This document shows positions 1-6,380 of a DNA stretch of 8,547 bases, one piece after another. Numbering within the stretch: position 1 is the stretch's first letter; the number at the start of each line of letters is the position of its first letter. A program made the translations under genes and the position numbers. Source of the DNA: Flavobacterium psychrophilum (GTDB lineage Bacteria > Bacteroidota > Bacteroidia > Flavobacteriales > Flavobacteriaceae); contig CAMBHH010000150.1 of assembly GCA_945866505.1 (NCBI GenBank), positions 1 through 8,547 on the forward strand, given 5' to 3'. The notes below the pieces were generated by a model. That model was not told the DNA's origin and did not search any database. It was given only the letters and a program-made list of their open reading frames with translations.

Positions 1-194
1 ACAGTATTAGCAACACCCAAACCAAAAACCCAATAGGCCAAAAAGTTAAAAAATGCTGCCCAAAGTACGGCTTGAAAAGGAGAAAGAACTTTCGTTGCAA
101 CTACAGTAGCGATAGCATTCGCAGCATCGTGAAAACCATTGATGTAATCAAAAATCAAAGCCAATATGATAATGACGATAAGTAGTGTAAACAT
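1..194 (-). CDS. PiT-family inorganic phosphate transporter, N-terminal part
   Basis: The first 64 codons of a gene reading leftwards out of the window; the rest is missing. The peptide starts with a hydrophobic helix (MFTLLIVIIILALIFDY) and continues into N19-G-F-H-D-A-A-N-A-I-A-T-V-V-A-T34, the first copy of the signature repeat of PiT-type phosphate permeases. A second hydrophobic stretch begins near residue 42. Members of this family are inner-membrane symporters for phosphate with a proton or sodium ion. The ATG at 194 is chosen because it directly precedes the first membrane helix, at the family's usual distance from the GxHDxAN motif. The gene lies 36 bp downstream of a DUF47 gene on the same strand, a pairing common across bacteria, so the two are probably co-transcribed. 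The family is clear; the ion coupled to transport cannot be told from this fragment. Confidence 0.93.
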   Translation of the reverse strand, partial: MFTLLIVIIILALIFDYINGFHDAANAIATVVATKVLSPFQAVLWAAFFNFLAYWVFGLGVANT

Positions 195-230
195 ATTTTA
201 AATTGAAAGATTGAAAAATTAATGAAAGTT

Positions 231-875
231 TTACGAATGTTTTACAGAAATTGACTCTAAAACACCAGCTACAGCTTTGCACTTATCCGCTGCAGACTCA
301 AGAACTGATAAAACTTCCTTATATTTAATGATATTCTTAGCATCGGCTTCATTTTCAAAAAGTTCAGAAACTGCTTTATTATACACATCATCAGATCTAG
401 ATTCAAGCTTATTAATCTTTGCGCAAGCTGATGTTATACTCTTCATACTATTCAAATTCCTCAATTCTTTTACAGCAATATCAATGTTTTGACAAGCTTC
501 AAGATTAATTTCCGTCAATTTTCGAATGGATTTAGTAATCTTGGCAACTTGATATAATCGCATTCTGCTGGAAGCACCGTGCAAATAATCAGCAACATGA
601 TCTATTGAAGTGATTAGCGAGTGAATGTCTTCCCTGTCGAATGGAGTAATAAAATTTCTACTTAATTCAAGATTAGTAAGACGGGTTAAATCTTCTCCTT
701 TTTGTTCTAATTCATCAATTTTTAAAAAAAGTTCATCCCTCTCTTTTAAGGGTAGATTTACCGCTTCGTGCAAAATTGAAGCTAATTGTACCAAATTTGA
801 TGAAGCTTCTTCAAAAAGTGGAAAGAATTTTTTATCTTTAGGAACGAAATACTGAAAAATACTATTTAATGACAT
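231..875 (-). CDS. DUF47 / PhoU-like phosphate transport accessory protein
   Basis: A 214-residue protein, a normal length for DUF47 (PF01865). It is predicted to be cytoplasmic and all helical, with no signal peptide or membrane segment. Visible hallmarks are an acidic E-x-x-x-D helix (E57-x-K-G-E-D62), of the kind that binds metal in PhoU-like bundles, and the conserved T77-P-F-D-R-E-D-I84 segment, followed by a helix rich in D and H. DUF47 proteins are usually encoded beside PiT permeases and are thought to regulate or assist phosphate uptake; the exact biochemical role is not settled. Here the PiT gene follows after 36 bp on the same strand, supporting a two-gene operon with this gene first. 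The ATG at 875 follows an A-rich tract (ACTAAAAAA on the coding strand), typical of flavobacterial starts, and no better upstream start is seen. Family assignment is strong; function is known only at the family level. Confidence 0.92.
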   Translation of the reverse strand: MSLNSIFQYFVPKDKKFFPLFEEASSNLVQLASILHEAVNLPLKERDELFLKIDELEQKGEDLTRLTNLELSRNFITPFDREDIHSLITSIDHVADYLHGASSRMRLYQVAKITKSIRKLTEINLEACQNIDIAVKELRNLNSMKSITSACAKINKLESRSDDVYNKAVSELFENEADAKNIIKYKEVLSVLESAADKCKAVAGVLESISVKHS

Positions 876-898
876 TTTTTTAGTTTTACTTTAGAATA

Positions 899-906
899 CA
901 AAATTA
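899..906 (-). promoter_or_regulatory. Candidate -7 promoter box of the DUF47-PiT operon
   Basis: On the minus strand this reads TAATTTTG, an exact match to the Bacteroidetes -7 consensus TAnnTTTG. It would put the transcript start roughly 15-20 bases before the DUF47 ATG. The nearest TTG that could serve as a -33 element (935-933) is about 26 bp away, longer than the usual 17-23, so the box is plausible but not secure. Confidence 0.4.
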
Positions 907-933
907 GTTCTTTATTATATGTTAATGTTAGGC

Positions 934-947
934 AATTGTTAACAATT
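934..947. promoter_or_regulatory. 14-bp perfect palindrome, possible operator
   Basis: AATTGTTAACAATT is a perfect 14-bp inverted repeat with no spacer. It lies about 60-70 bp upstream of the DUF47 start and about 28 bp upstream of its candidate -7 box, a position that suits a transcription-factor site. It is AT-rich in an AT-rich region, so chance is possible. No known flavobacterial regulator can be named from the sequence. Confidence 0.3.
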
Positions 948-1210
948 CTATACTATTGGAAAACTATTCAAAAAGAAACTGTTTATTCGATTTCATAATA
1001 CCAAATTATGTCTTCTTTTACCAATGGAACTTCCTCCCGATACGTTTTTATACGTTTTAATAGTGACGCTTAATTTGTCAAAAATCCATAAACAAATATT
1101 AAAAAACAAGATTTTGCAGATAAAATATTAAATATTCTTTTTATTGTAATCTTTTTTTAAAATATTCGCAAAAACAGTATCAAAGGTTTTTTTTATTTTA
1201 TTAAAAACAG
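948..1210. other. AT-rich intergenic spacer without a recognisable gene
   Basis: I see no convincing coding region on either strand here. The only local structure is a tandem pair of near-identical 10-mers, TACGTTTTTA (1041-1050) and TACGTTTTAA (1051-1060). Each resembles the TAnnTTTG box except at its last base. The stretch separates the divergent phosphate pair and threonine operon and presumably holds upstream regulatory sequence for both. Confidence 0.5.
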
Positions 1211-1218
1211 TACTTTTG
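1211..1218 (+). promoter_or_regulatory. Candidate -7 promoter box of the threonine operon
   Basis: TACTTTTG matches the Bacteroidetes -7 consensus TAnnTTTG exactly and is the only exact match I found on this strand between the DUF47 gene and the leader peptide. No clear TTG -33 element lies 17-23 bp upstream; the region is a T run (GGTTTTTTTT). If the box is real, transcription would start only a few bases before the leader ATG at 1229, giving an almost leaderless message. Confidence 0.4.
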
Positions 1219-1228
1219 ACAACTGAAA

Positions 1229-1330
1229 ATGAAAAACAACAACAAAATAGATCATTCTTCGATTACAACTCCAATTAGAGTTGCGTTTGCTGTTACTTTC
1301 ACCACTACAACAACTACCACTACCCTTTAG
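1229..1330 (+). CDS. Threonine-rich leader peptide of the thr operon (attenuator)
   Basis: A 33-codon reading frame, too short for ordinary gene calling, from ATG at 1229 to TAG at 1328-1330. The product begins MKNNNKIDHSSITTPIRVAF and ends in eight consecutive threonines plus Leu. In all there are 11 Thr and 3 Ile among 33 residues. The Thr run (1301-1324) uses ACC, ACT and ACA codons in mixed order, so it is not a simple nucleotide repeat. It lies about 100 bp upstream of thrA on the same strand, where the enterobacterial thrL leader sits. Such a peptide is read as a gauge of charged threonyl-tRNA: ribosomes stall in the run when threonine is scarce. E. coli ThrL mixes Thr and Ile in its control run, whereas here the run is Thr only. 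The sequence is not similar to ThrL outside this composition, so I give no gene symbol. Function is inferred from composition, position and downstream RNA pairing. Confidence 0.85.
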   Translation: MKNNNKIDHSSITTPIRVAFAVTFTTTTTTTTL

Positions 1331-1378
1331 GGGTATACATTTTACATATAATCCAGTTTACGTGCTTTTTTCTAAAGG
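1324..1378 (+). promoter_or_regulatory. Predicted antiterminator pairing of the thr attenuator
   Basis: The end of the leader frame, including its stop codon (CCTTTAGGGG, 1324-1333), can pair with 1369-1378 (TTTCTAAAGG): seven Watson-Crick pairs followed by three G-U pairs. The second segment covers the 3' half of the ascending arm and the loop of the terminator-like hairpin at 1365-1385, so the two structures exclude each other. A ribosome at the leader stop would mask 1324-1333 and favour termination; one stalled early in the Thr run would leave it free and favour read-through. Derived by eye, without an energy calculation. Confidence 0.55.
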
Positions 1379-1399
1379 AAGAGAGTTTTTAGGGGTATA
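1326..1399 (+). repeat. 12-bp direct repeat TTTAGGGGTATA in the thr leader
   Basis: TTTAGGGGTATA occurs at 1326-1337, overlapping the leader stop codon, and again at 1388-1399, just after the terminator-like hairpin. Both copies can pair with the same CUAAAGG segment (1372-1378), so the second may act as a rival to the first. The second copy's GGGGTA is also flanked by the inverted repeat GTTTTTA/TAAAAAC (1385-1391 and 1398-1404). Confidence 0.7.
1365..1390 (+). terminator. Weak terminator-like hairpin of the thr attenuator
   Basis: CTTTTTTC (1365-1372) can pair with GAAGAGAG (1378-1385) as eight pairs, two of them G-U, around a TAAAG loop, followed directly by TTTTT (1386-1390). This is the geometry of an intrinsic terminator between the leader peptide and thrA, but the stem is AT-rich and weak by E. 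coli standards. Its alternative partner is the antiterminator pairing described for 1324-1378. The U tract can also pair with 1372-1378 in a third fold. Confidence 0.45.
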
Positions 1400-1432
1400 A
1401 AAACATTTGCATTTTAAAATAAAACAATAAAA

Positions 1433-3880
1433 ATGAAAGTATTAAAATTTGGTGGAACTTCTGTTGCCAATGCACAAAACATAAAACTAGTTTTAGATAT
1501 AGTAATTAAAAAAGCAGTCCATGAAAAACTAATTGTAGTCGTTTCAGCTTTTACCAAAGTTACTGATTTACTCGTTCTTGCTTCTCAAAAAGCAGCCTTA
1601 AACGACGAAAGCTATAAAGAAATTGTTGCAGAAATTGAGAAAAAACACCTCGACGCCATCAAAGAATTAATTCCAGTTAGCGAACAAAGTGGCGTTCTAA
1701 GTCATGTCAAACGAATCATCAACCATCTCGAAACTTTACTCGATGGCTGTTTTCTTTTGGGCGAATTATCACCAAGAACTTCGGATACCATTCTAAGTTT
1801 TGGCGAATTATTGTCTTCCTATATTATTGCCGAAGCCTTCAAACAAAAACATAAAAATTCTGGTTACAAAGACAGCCGCGAATTAATCAAAACCAATAAT
1901 AACTTTGGAAAAGCTGCCGTAAACTTTGAAGTGACTAATGAATTAATCGCCGATTATTTTGCGTTGAATGATACTCAAATCGTTGTGATGCCTGGTTTTA
2001 TTGCTTCGACCGAAGAAGGAATTGGAACAACTTTAGGTCGTGGCGGTTCCGATTATACTGCGGCAATTTTAGCAGGAGCCTTGGATGCCTCTGAATTGGA
2101 AATCTGGACTGACGTCAACGGAATGTTTACTGCCAATCCAAAAATCGTAAAACAAGCCCAACCTATAGCTACTATTTCCTATCAGGAAGCTATGGAGTTG
2201 TCGCATTTTGGTGCCAAAGTATTGTATCCACCAACTATTCAACCAGTTTTCAAAAAAAACATACCTATTTGGATTAAAAATACTTTCGAACCGGAAGCCT
2301 ACGGGACTTTTATTTCAAACCAAGACAATTCGCATACTAGTCCAGTAAAAGGAATCAGCCACATCGATAATATCACATTAATCACTTTGGAAGGTTCTGG
2401 AATGGTTGGAGTTGCTGGAGTTTCGAAAAGATTGTTCGAAGTCTTATCACACGAAAATATCAACATCATCTTTATTACTCAGGCATCATCAGAACATTCT
2501 ATTTGTATTGGAATTTTAAATAGCGATGCCAACAAAGCCGAAAATGCTATTTACAAAGCGTTCCAACAGGAAATTTCGCAAAACAAAATAGATCCGTGCA
2601 TCGTCGAAAAAGACCTTTGCATCATTGCTTTGGTAGGCGAAAATATGAAAAACCACCAAGGTTTGAGCGGAAGAATGTTCAGTACTTTAGGAAAAAATAA
2701 CGTGAACATCCGTGCCATTGCACAAGGAGCTTCCGAAAGAAATATTTCGGCAGTTATCAACGAAAGAGACGTGAAAAAAGCATTAAATACACTACACGAA
2801 AACTTCTTCGAGGAAAATACCAAACAATTGAATTTGTTCGTGATGGGAGTTGGAAACGTGGGTGAGAAATTCATCGAACAAATCAACCAACAAAAGAAAT
2901 TCCTAAAAGAAAATCTAAAAATAAACCTGAGAGTTGTTGCGGTTTCTAATTCCAGAAAAATGTACTTTGACGAGGACGGAATTCCTTTGAAAGAATGGCA
3001 ATCGCTATTAGAAAACGGAGAAACTGCCAACAAAGAAGCCTTCATTGCAAAAGTAAAAGCACTCAATTTACGCAACAGTATTTTTGTGGATATTACGGCC
3101 AATCAAGCTGTTTCGGAAAGCTACGAACAATACTTGAAACAAAATGTTGCTGTGGTAACTTGCAACAAAATTGCCTGTTCATCGGCTTATGACAATTACA
3201 AAAAATTAAAAAATCTTTCCCGTCAATACAATGCCCCTTTCTTGTTTGAAACCAATGTGGGTGCAGGTTTACCTATTATTGATACTTTGAAACACTTAAT
3301 TGCTTCAGGCGATAAAGTGAATAAAATCCAAGCGGTTTTATCAGGAAGTTTGAACTTTATTTTCAACAATTTTGACGAAAATAATTCCTTCCACGATGTG
3401 GTTAAAGAAGCGGGAGTGCAAGGATTCACCGAACCAGACCCAAAAATTGACTTGAGCGGTGTTGACGTAGCCAGAAAAATTCTGATTCTAATTCGCGAAA
3501 GCGGTTACCAGTTTGACATCGAAGACATTGCCAACAGATCGTTCTTGCCAGCGGAATGTTTAGCTACAACCAACAATGAAGATTTTTTCAAATCCTTAAT
3601 AAAGAATGCAGCACATTTCGAGAATTTATTGGCCGAAGCCAAAGCAAAAGACTGTCGTCTAAAATACGTGGCAACTTTCGAAAACGGAAAAGCGAGTGTG
3701 GGATTGGAATTCATACCAAAAGAAAGTCCGTTCTATAATTTGGAAGGAAAAGACAATATCGTGCAATTTTATACTGATAGATACATTGATCAACCTCTAT
3801 TGATAAAAGGCGCTGGTGCTGGTGCAGCGGTAACGGCTTCTGGAATTTTTGCTGATGTAATCCGCGTTGGAAATATATAA
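1433..3880 (+). CDS. thrA: Bifunctional aspartate kinase / homoserine dehydrogenase
   Basis: An 815-residue fused enzyme that phosphorylates aspartate and reduces aspartate semialdehyde to homoserine, the first and third steps from aspartate to threonine. Aspartokinase (about 1-290): K5-F-G-G-T-S10, G124-E125-L, L201-G-R-G-G-S-D207 and W225-T-D227. A pair of ACT-like regulatory segments follows (about 315-460, beginning near G321-S-G-M324), the expected site for threonine feedback. Homoserine dehydrogenase (about 465-815): nucleotide-binding G472-x-G-x-x-G477, C577-N-K579, and the family signature E667-P-D-P-x-x-D673-L-x-G676-x-D678-x-x-x-K682. No key residue is missing and the length is normal for the fused form. 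The start is set by the N-terminal VLKFGGTSVA strand and an A-rich upstream tract. It is the first enzyme gene of the operon, preceded by the Thr-rich leader and followed 56 bp later by thrB. Confidence 0.98.
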   Translation: MKVLKFGGTSVANAQNIKLVLDIVIKKAVHEKLIVVVSAFTKVTDLLVLASQKAALNDESYKEIVAEIEKKHLDAIKELIPVSEQSGVLSHVKRIINHLETLLDGCFLLGELSPRTSDTILSFGELLSSYIIAEAFKQKHKNSGYKDSRELIKTNNNFGKAAVNFEVTNELIADYFALNDTQIVVMPGFIASTEEGIGTTLGRGGSDYTAAILAGALDASELEIWTDVNGMFTANPKIVKQAQPIATISYQEAMELSHFGAKVLYPPTIQPVFKKNIPIWIKNTFEPEAYGTFISNQDNSHTSPVKGISHIDNITLITLEGSGMVGVAGVSKRLFEVLSHENINIIFITQASSEHSICIGILNSDANKAENAIYKAFQQEISQNKIDPCIVEKDLCIIALVGENMKNHQGLSGRMFSTLGKNNVNIRAIAQGASERNISAVINERDVKKALNTLHENFFEENTKQLNLFVMGVGNVGEKFIEQINQQKKFLKENLKINLRVVAVSNSRKMYFDEDGIPLKEWQSLLENGETANKEAFIAKVKALNLRNSIFVDITANQAVSESYEQYLKQNVAVVTCNKIACSSAYDNYKKLKNLSRQYNAPFLFETNVGAGLPIIDTLKHLIASGDKVNKIQAVLSGSLNFIFNNFDENNSFHDVVKEAGVQGFTEPDPKIDLSGVDVARKILILIRESGYQFDIEDIANRSFLPAECLATTNNEDFFKSLIKNAAHFENLLAEAKAKDCRLKYVATFENGKASVGLEFIPKESPFYNLEGKDNIVQFYTDRYIDQPLLIKGAGAGAAVTASGIFADVIRVGNI

Positions 3881-3886
3881 TTACCA

Positions 3887-3919
3887 TTGTAGAAACGTTG
3901 CAATGCAACGTTTCTACAA
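3887..3919. repeat. Perfect 16+1+16 bp palindromic repeat between thrA and thrB
   Basis: Arms TTGTAGAAACGTTGCA (3887-3902) and TGCAACGTTTCTACAA (3904-3919) are exact reverse complements around a single A. In RNA this gives a long hairpin just after the thrA stop. It is not followed by a T run (CACGAAAAAAT), so it is not an intrinsic terminator. It looks like a dispersed palindromic repeat; from general knowledge, similar GTAGAAACG/CGTTTCTAC units are scattered in flavobacterial genomes, which I could not check here. Confidence 0.85.
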
Positions 3920-3936
3920 CACGAAAAAATAAAAAT

Positions 3937-4857
3937 ATGAATGAAATAAAACTATTTTGCCCTGCCACCATCGCCAATCTTTCCTGCGGATTTGATGTCC
4001 TAGGATTGTGTTTAGCCACTGCGGGTGACGAAATGATTATTCGAAAATCCAATAAAAAAGGCATTCGTATCACTAAAATTGTGGGTGCTGATTTACCGTT
4101 AGAAACTGAAAACAATGTGGCTGGCGTAGCAGCTTTAGCAATGTTGGAAGAAGTAGAAACCGACTTCGGATTTGAAATCGAAATCTACAAAAACATCAAA
4201 GCAGGTAGCGGAATAGGAAGCAGTGCTGCCAGTTCTGCGGGAGCTGTTTTTGGAATTAATGAATTATTAGGTCGTCCTTTTACCCGAAAAGAATTGGTGA
4301 AATTTGCGATGCAAGGCGAAAAATTAGCCAGCGGAAATGCCCACGTCGATAACGTGGCTCCTTGCCTATTGGGCGGTTTTACTTTGGTAAGATGTTCGAA
4401 TCCGTTGGACATCATCAAAATTGATAGCCCATCAGAATTATACGCCACTGTGGTACATCCTCAAATTGAGTTGAAAACTTCAGATGCGCGTTCGGTATTA
4501 AAACAAACCGTTTCCCTTAAAAGCGCCATCACCCAATGGGGAAATGTAGGTGGATTAGTCGCTGGATTATACACGAACGATTACGAATTGATTGGCCGTT
4601 CGCTACACGACGAAATCATCGAACCGATTCGCAGTATGTTGATTCCTGGTTTCGATTTAATCAAGAAAACCGCTTACGAAAACGGAGCGTTAGGTTCAGG
4701 AATTTCAGGTTCAGGTCCATCTATTTTTGCATTAAGCAAAGGAAAGGAAACAGCCGAAAAAATCGCAAAAGCAATGAGTAAAGTGTATGATGAAATCAAT
4801 TTGCCATATGAAATTCACGTATCGAAAGTGAATCCTGATGGTGTAAGTATAATATAA
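3937..4857 (+). CDS. thrB: Homoserine kinase (GHMP family)
   Basis: A 306-residue enzyme that transfers phosphate from ATP to homoserine, giving the substrate of ThrC. It belongs to the GHMP kinase superfamily. Visible motifs are the N-terminal P9-A-T-x-A-N-L-x-x-G-F-D20, the ATP-binding glycine/serine loop G90-S-G-I-G-S-S-A-A98, and the C-terminal glycine-rich G253-S-G-I-S-G-S-G-P261. Length matches the family (E. coli ThrB has about 310 residues). The start is placed at the ATG at 3937, which follows an A-rich tract and puts the PATxAN motif near the N-terminus. An in-frame ATG at 3898 lies inside the palindromic repeat and would add 13 residues encoded by that repeat, so it is rejected. 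It lies 56 bp after thrA and is presumably on the same transcript. Confidence 0.97.
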   Translation: MNEIKLFCPATIANLSCGFDVLGLCLATAGDEMIIRKSNKKGIRITKIVGADLPLETENNVAGVAALAMLEEVETDFGFEIEIYKNIKAGSGIGSSAASSAGAVFGINELLGRPFTRKELVKFAMQGEKLASGNAHVDNVAPCLLGGFTLVRCSNPLDIIKIDSPSELYATVVHPQIELKTSDARSVLKQTVSLKSAITQWGNVGGLVAGLYTNDYELIGRSLHDEIIEPIRSMLIPGFDLIKKTAYENGALGSGISGSGPSIFALSKGKETAEKIAKAMSKVYDEINLPYEIHVSKVNPDGVSII

Positions 4858-4920
4858 GAAGTTAGAAATACGATATACGAAGTTAGAAGGGTAAAATCGT
4901 ATATCAAATATCGTAAATTA
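4858..4920. repeat. Small compound repeat after thrB
   Basis: Begins directly after the thrB stop. GAAGTTAGAA is directly repeated (4858-4867 and 4879-4888), and GATATACGA (4872-4880) is the exact reverse complement of TCGTATATC (4897-4905). Short ATACGA/TCGTA units recur through the stretch. It looks like a dispersed intergenic repeat rather than a coding or terminator sequence; no T run follows the stem. Confidence 0.65.
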
Positions 4921-4923
4921 AAC

Positions 4924-4949
4924 TACCTCAGGACAGAGCCCCAGAGGTA
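4924..4949. repeat. Imperfect inverted repeat TACCTC/GAGGTA
   Basis: TACCTC (4924-4929) pairs with GAGGTA (4944-4949), extended after an A-A mismatch by GG/CC (4931-4932 with 4941-4942), leaving an eight-base loop. It is GC-rich compared with its surroundings. No U tract follows, so it is not a terminator. Confidence 0.5.
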
Positions 4950-4963
4950 TCAACTAAATAATA

Positions 4964-5015
4964 GCCGCAGATTCACAGATTTTCAAAAAATCTTTTTAAT
5001 CGGTGAATCTGTGGC
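4964..5015. repeat. Nested inverted repeat with CCGCAGATTCAC arms
   Basis: Outer arms GCCGCAGATTCAC (4964-4976) and GTGAATCTGTGGC (5003-5015) pair over 13 positions with one G-U. An inner stem AGATTTT/AAAATCT (4977-4983 with 4987-4993) sits inside. From general knowledge this CCGCAGATTCAC unit resembles a repeat common in Flavobacterium intergenic DNA; I could not search for it here. A smaller TCGAA/TTCGA hairpin follows at 5023-5039, before the thrC start. Confidence 0.7.
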
Positions 5016-5065
5016 AAAAAAATCGAAGCAGAGTTTCGAGGAATTAAACCTAGAGAGATTAAAAA

Positions 5066-6355
5066 ATGAAATACTACAGTTTAAACCATAATGCCGCAAA
5101 AGTTTCTTTTGAAGAAGCTGTAATACAAGGATTAGCTACTGATAAAGGATTGTATTTTCCAGAATCTATTACTCCATTATCTTCGGAATTTTTCGAAAAC
5201 ATCGAAAACTTAAGTAATCAAGAAATTGCTTTCGAAGCCATCCAACAATTTGTAGGCGACGAAATCCCTGCCGAAACCCTAAAAGAAATAATAGCCGAAA
5301 CCTTATGTTTCGATTTTCCAACAGTAAAAGTGGAAGAAGGAATTTATGCTTTGGAATTGTATCACGGACCAACAATGGCGTTTAAGGACGTGGGAGCACG
5401 CTTTATGTCACGTTGCCTAGCGTACTTTAACAAAGACAAAAAAGACAACAAAAATACGGTTCTAGTAGCCACTTCTGGTGATACGGGAGGCGCCGTAGCC
5501 AGCGGTTTTCTTGGCGTTCAAGGTGTGGAAGTGGTGATTCTGTATCCTTCGGGAAAAGTGAGCGATATTCAAGAAAGACAATTAACGACTTTAGGACAAA
5601 ACATTAAAGCATTGGAAGTTGACGGTTTTTTTGACGATTGTCAAGATATGGTCAAAAAAGCGTTTTTGGACGAAAGTTTGGCTCATCATAACTTGACTTC
5701 GGCCAACTCGATTAACATTGCCCGTTGGTTACCTCAAATGTTTTACTTTTTCTTTGCATACAAACAATTGAAATCACATAACAAACCTTTGGTATTTTCG
5801 TGTCCAAGTGGCAATTTCGGAAATATTTGTGCCGGAATTATAGCCAAAAAATTAGGTTTACCTATTGAACATTTCGTGGCTTCGACCAATGTAAATGATA
5901 CGGTTCCACGATTTTTAGAAAAAGGAAATTACGATCCAAAACCATCTAAAGCCACCATTTCGAACGCGATGGATGTGGGGAATCCAAGTAATTTTATTCG
6001 AATTCAGGAAATGTACAACAACAATTTAGAGCTTTTCAAAAAAGATTTCTCTTCGTTTTCTTACACCGATGCCCAAACTTTGGATGCAATGCAATCCATC
6101 TACAAAACCGATGGTTACATAGCAGAACCCCACGGAGCTGTTGGCTTTTTAGGTTTGAAAAACGAATTGAAAAACCATCCGAATGCGATTGGTGTTTTTT
6201 TGGAAACGGCTCATCCTATCAAATTTTTGGATGTGGTTGAACCTGCATTAAATATTAAACTTCCTATTCCAACCCAAATTGAAAGTGTTTTGAACAAAGA
6301 AAAAGTAAGCTTAAAAATCAAAACGTATGAAGATTTGAAGGCGTTTTTGGGGTGA
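5066..6355 (+). CDS. thrC: Threonine synthase
   Basis: A 429-residue PLP enzyme converting O-phosphohomoserine to threonine, the last step of the pathway. The PLP lysine is K107 in Y-H-G-P-T-x-A-F-K-D, and the phosphate-binding loop is T136-S-G-D-T-G-G142-A. The N-terminal YYSLNHNAAKVSFEEAVIQG segment is typical of the E. coli-like form (about 428 residues), not the shorter S-adenosylmethionine-regulated plant type. The start at 5066 directly follows GATTAAAAA. The 208-bp gap to thrB is filled with palindromic repeats, but no promoter with a good TAnnTTTG box is visible there, so I infer read-through from the thrA promoter. All key residues are present. Confidence 0.97.
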   Translation: MKYYSLNHNAAKVSFEEAVIQGLATDKGLYFPESITPLSSEFFENIENLSNQEIAFEAIQQFVGDEIPAETLKEIIAETLCFDFPTVKVEEGIYALELYHGPTMAFKDVGARFMSRCLAYFNKDKKDNKNTVLVATSGDTGGAVASGFLGVQGVEVVILYPSGKVSDIQERQLTTLGQNIKALEVDGFFDDCQDMVKKAFLDESLAHHNLTSANSINIARWLPQMFYFFFAYKQLKSHNKPLVFSCPSGNFGNICAGIIAKKLGLPIEHFVASTNVNDTVPRFLEKGNYDPKPSKATISNAMDVGNPSNFIRIQEMYNNNLELFKKDFSSFSYTDAQTLDAMQSIYKTDGYIAEPHGAVGFLGLKNELKNHPNAIGVFLETAHPIKFLDVVEPALNIKLPIPTQIESVLNKEKVSLKIKTYEDLKAFLG

Positions 6356-6380
6356 TTTTTAAAAACAATAAAATATAATT

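Noticed and set aside
277..855. Two plus-strand open frames opposite the DUF47 gene
   Set aside because: Both are antisense to a well-supported family member and show no motif.
2551..3102. 183-codon open frame on the minus strand inside thrA
   Set aside because: It lies wholly within the conserved thrA coding sequence and its Ser/Phe-rich product shows no recognisable motif, as expected for an antisense shadow.
3887..3919. Thr operon terminator after thrA
   Set aside because: The hairpin is perfect but no T run follows, and thrB and thrC continue the same pathway downstream.
3898..3936. Upstream in-frame ATG that would lengthen thrB by 13 residues
   Set aside because: The extra codons are formed mostly by the right arm of the palindromic repeat, and the ATG at 3937 gives the normal ThrB N-terminus after an A-rich tract.
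3711..4115. 134-codon open frame on the minus strand across the thrA-thrB junction
   Set aside because: It overlaps both conserved genes and passes through the palindromic repeat; its product shows no recognisable motif.
4964..5015. Riboswitch or terminator in front of thrC
   Set aside because: The nested stem has no following U tract and no resemblance to a riboswitch class I know; it fits a dispersed palindromic repeat better.
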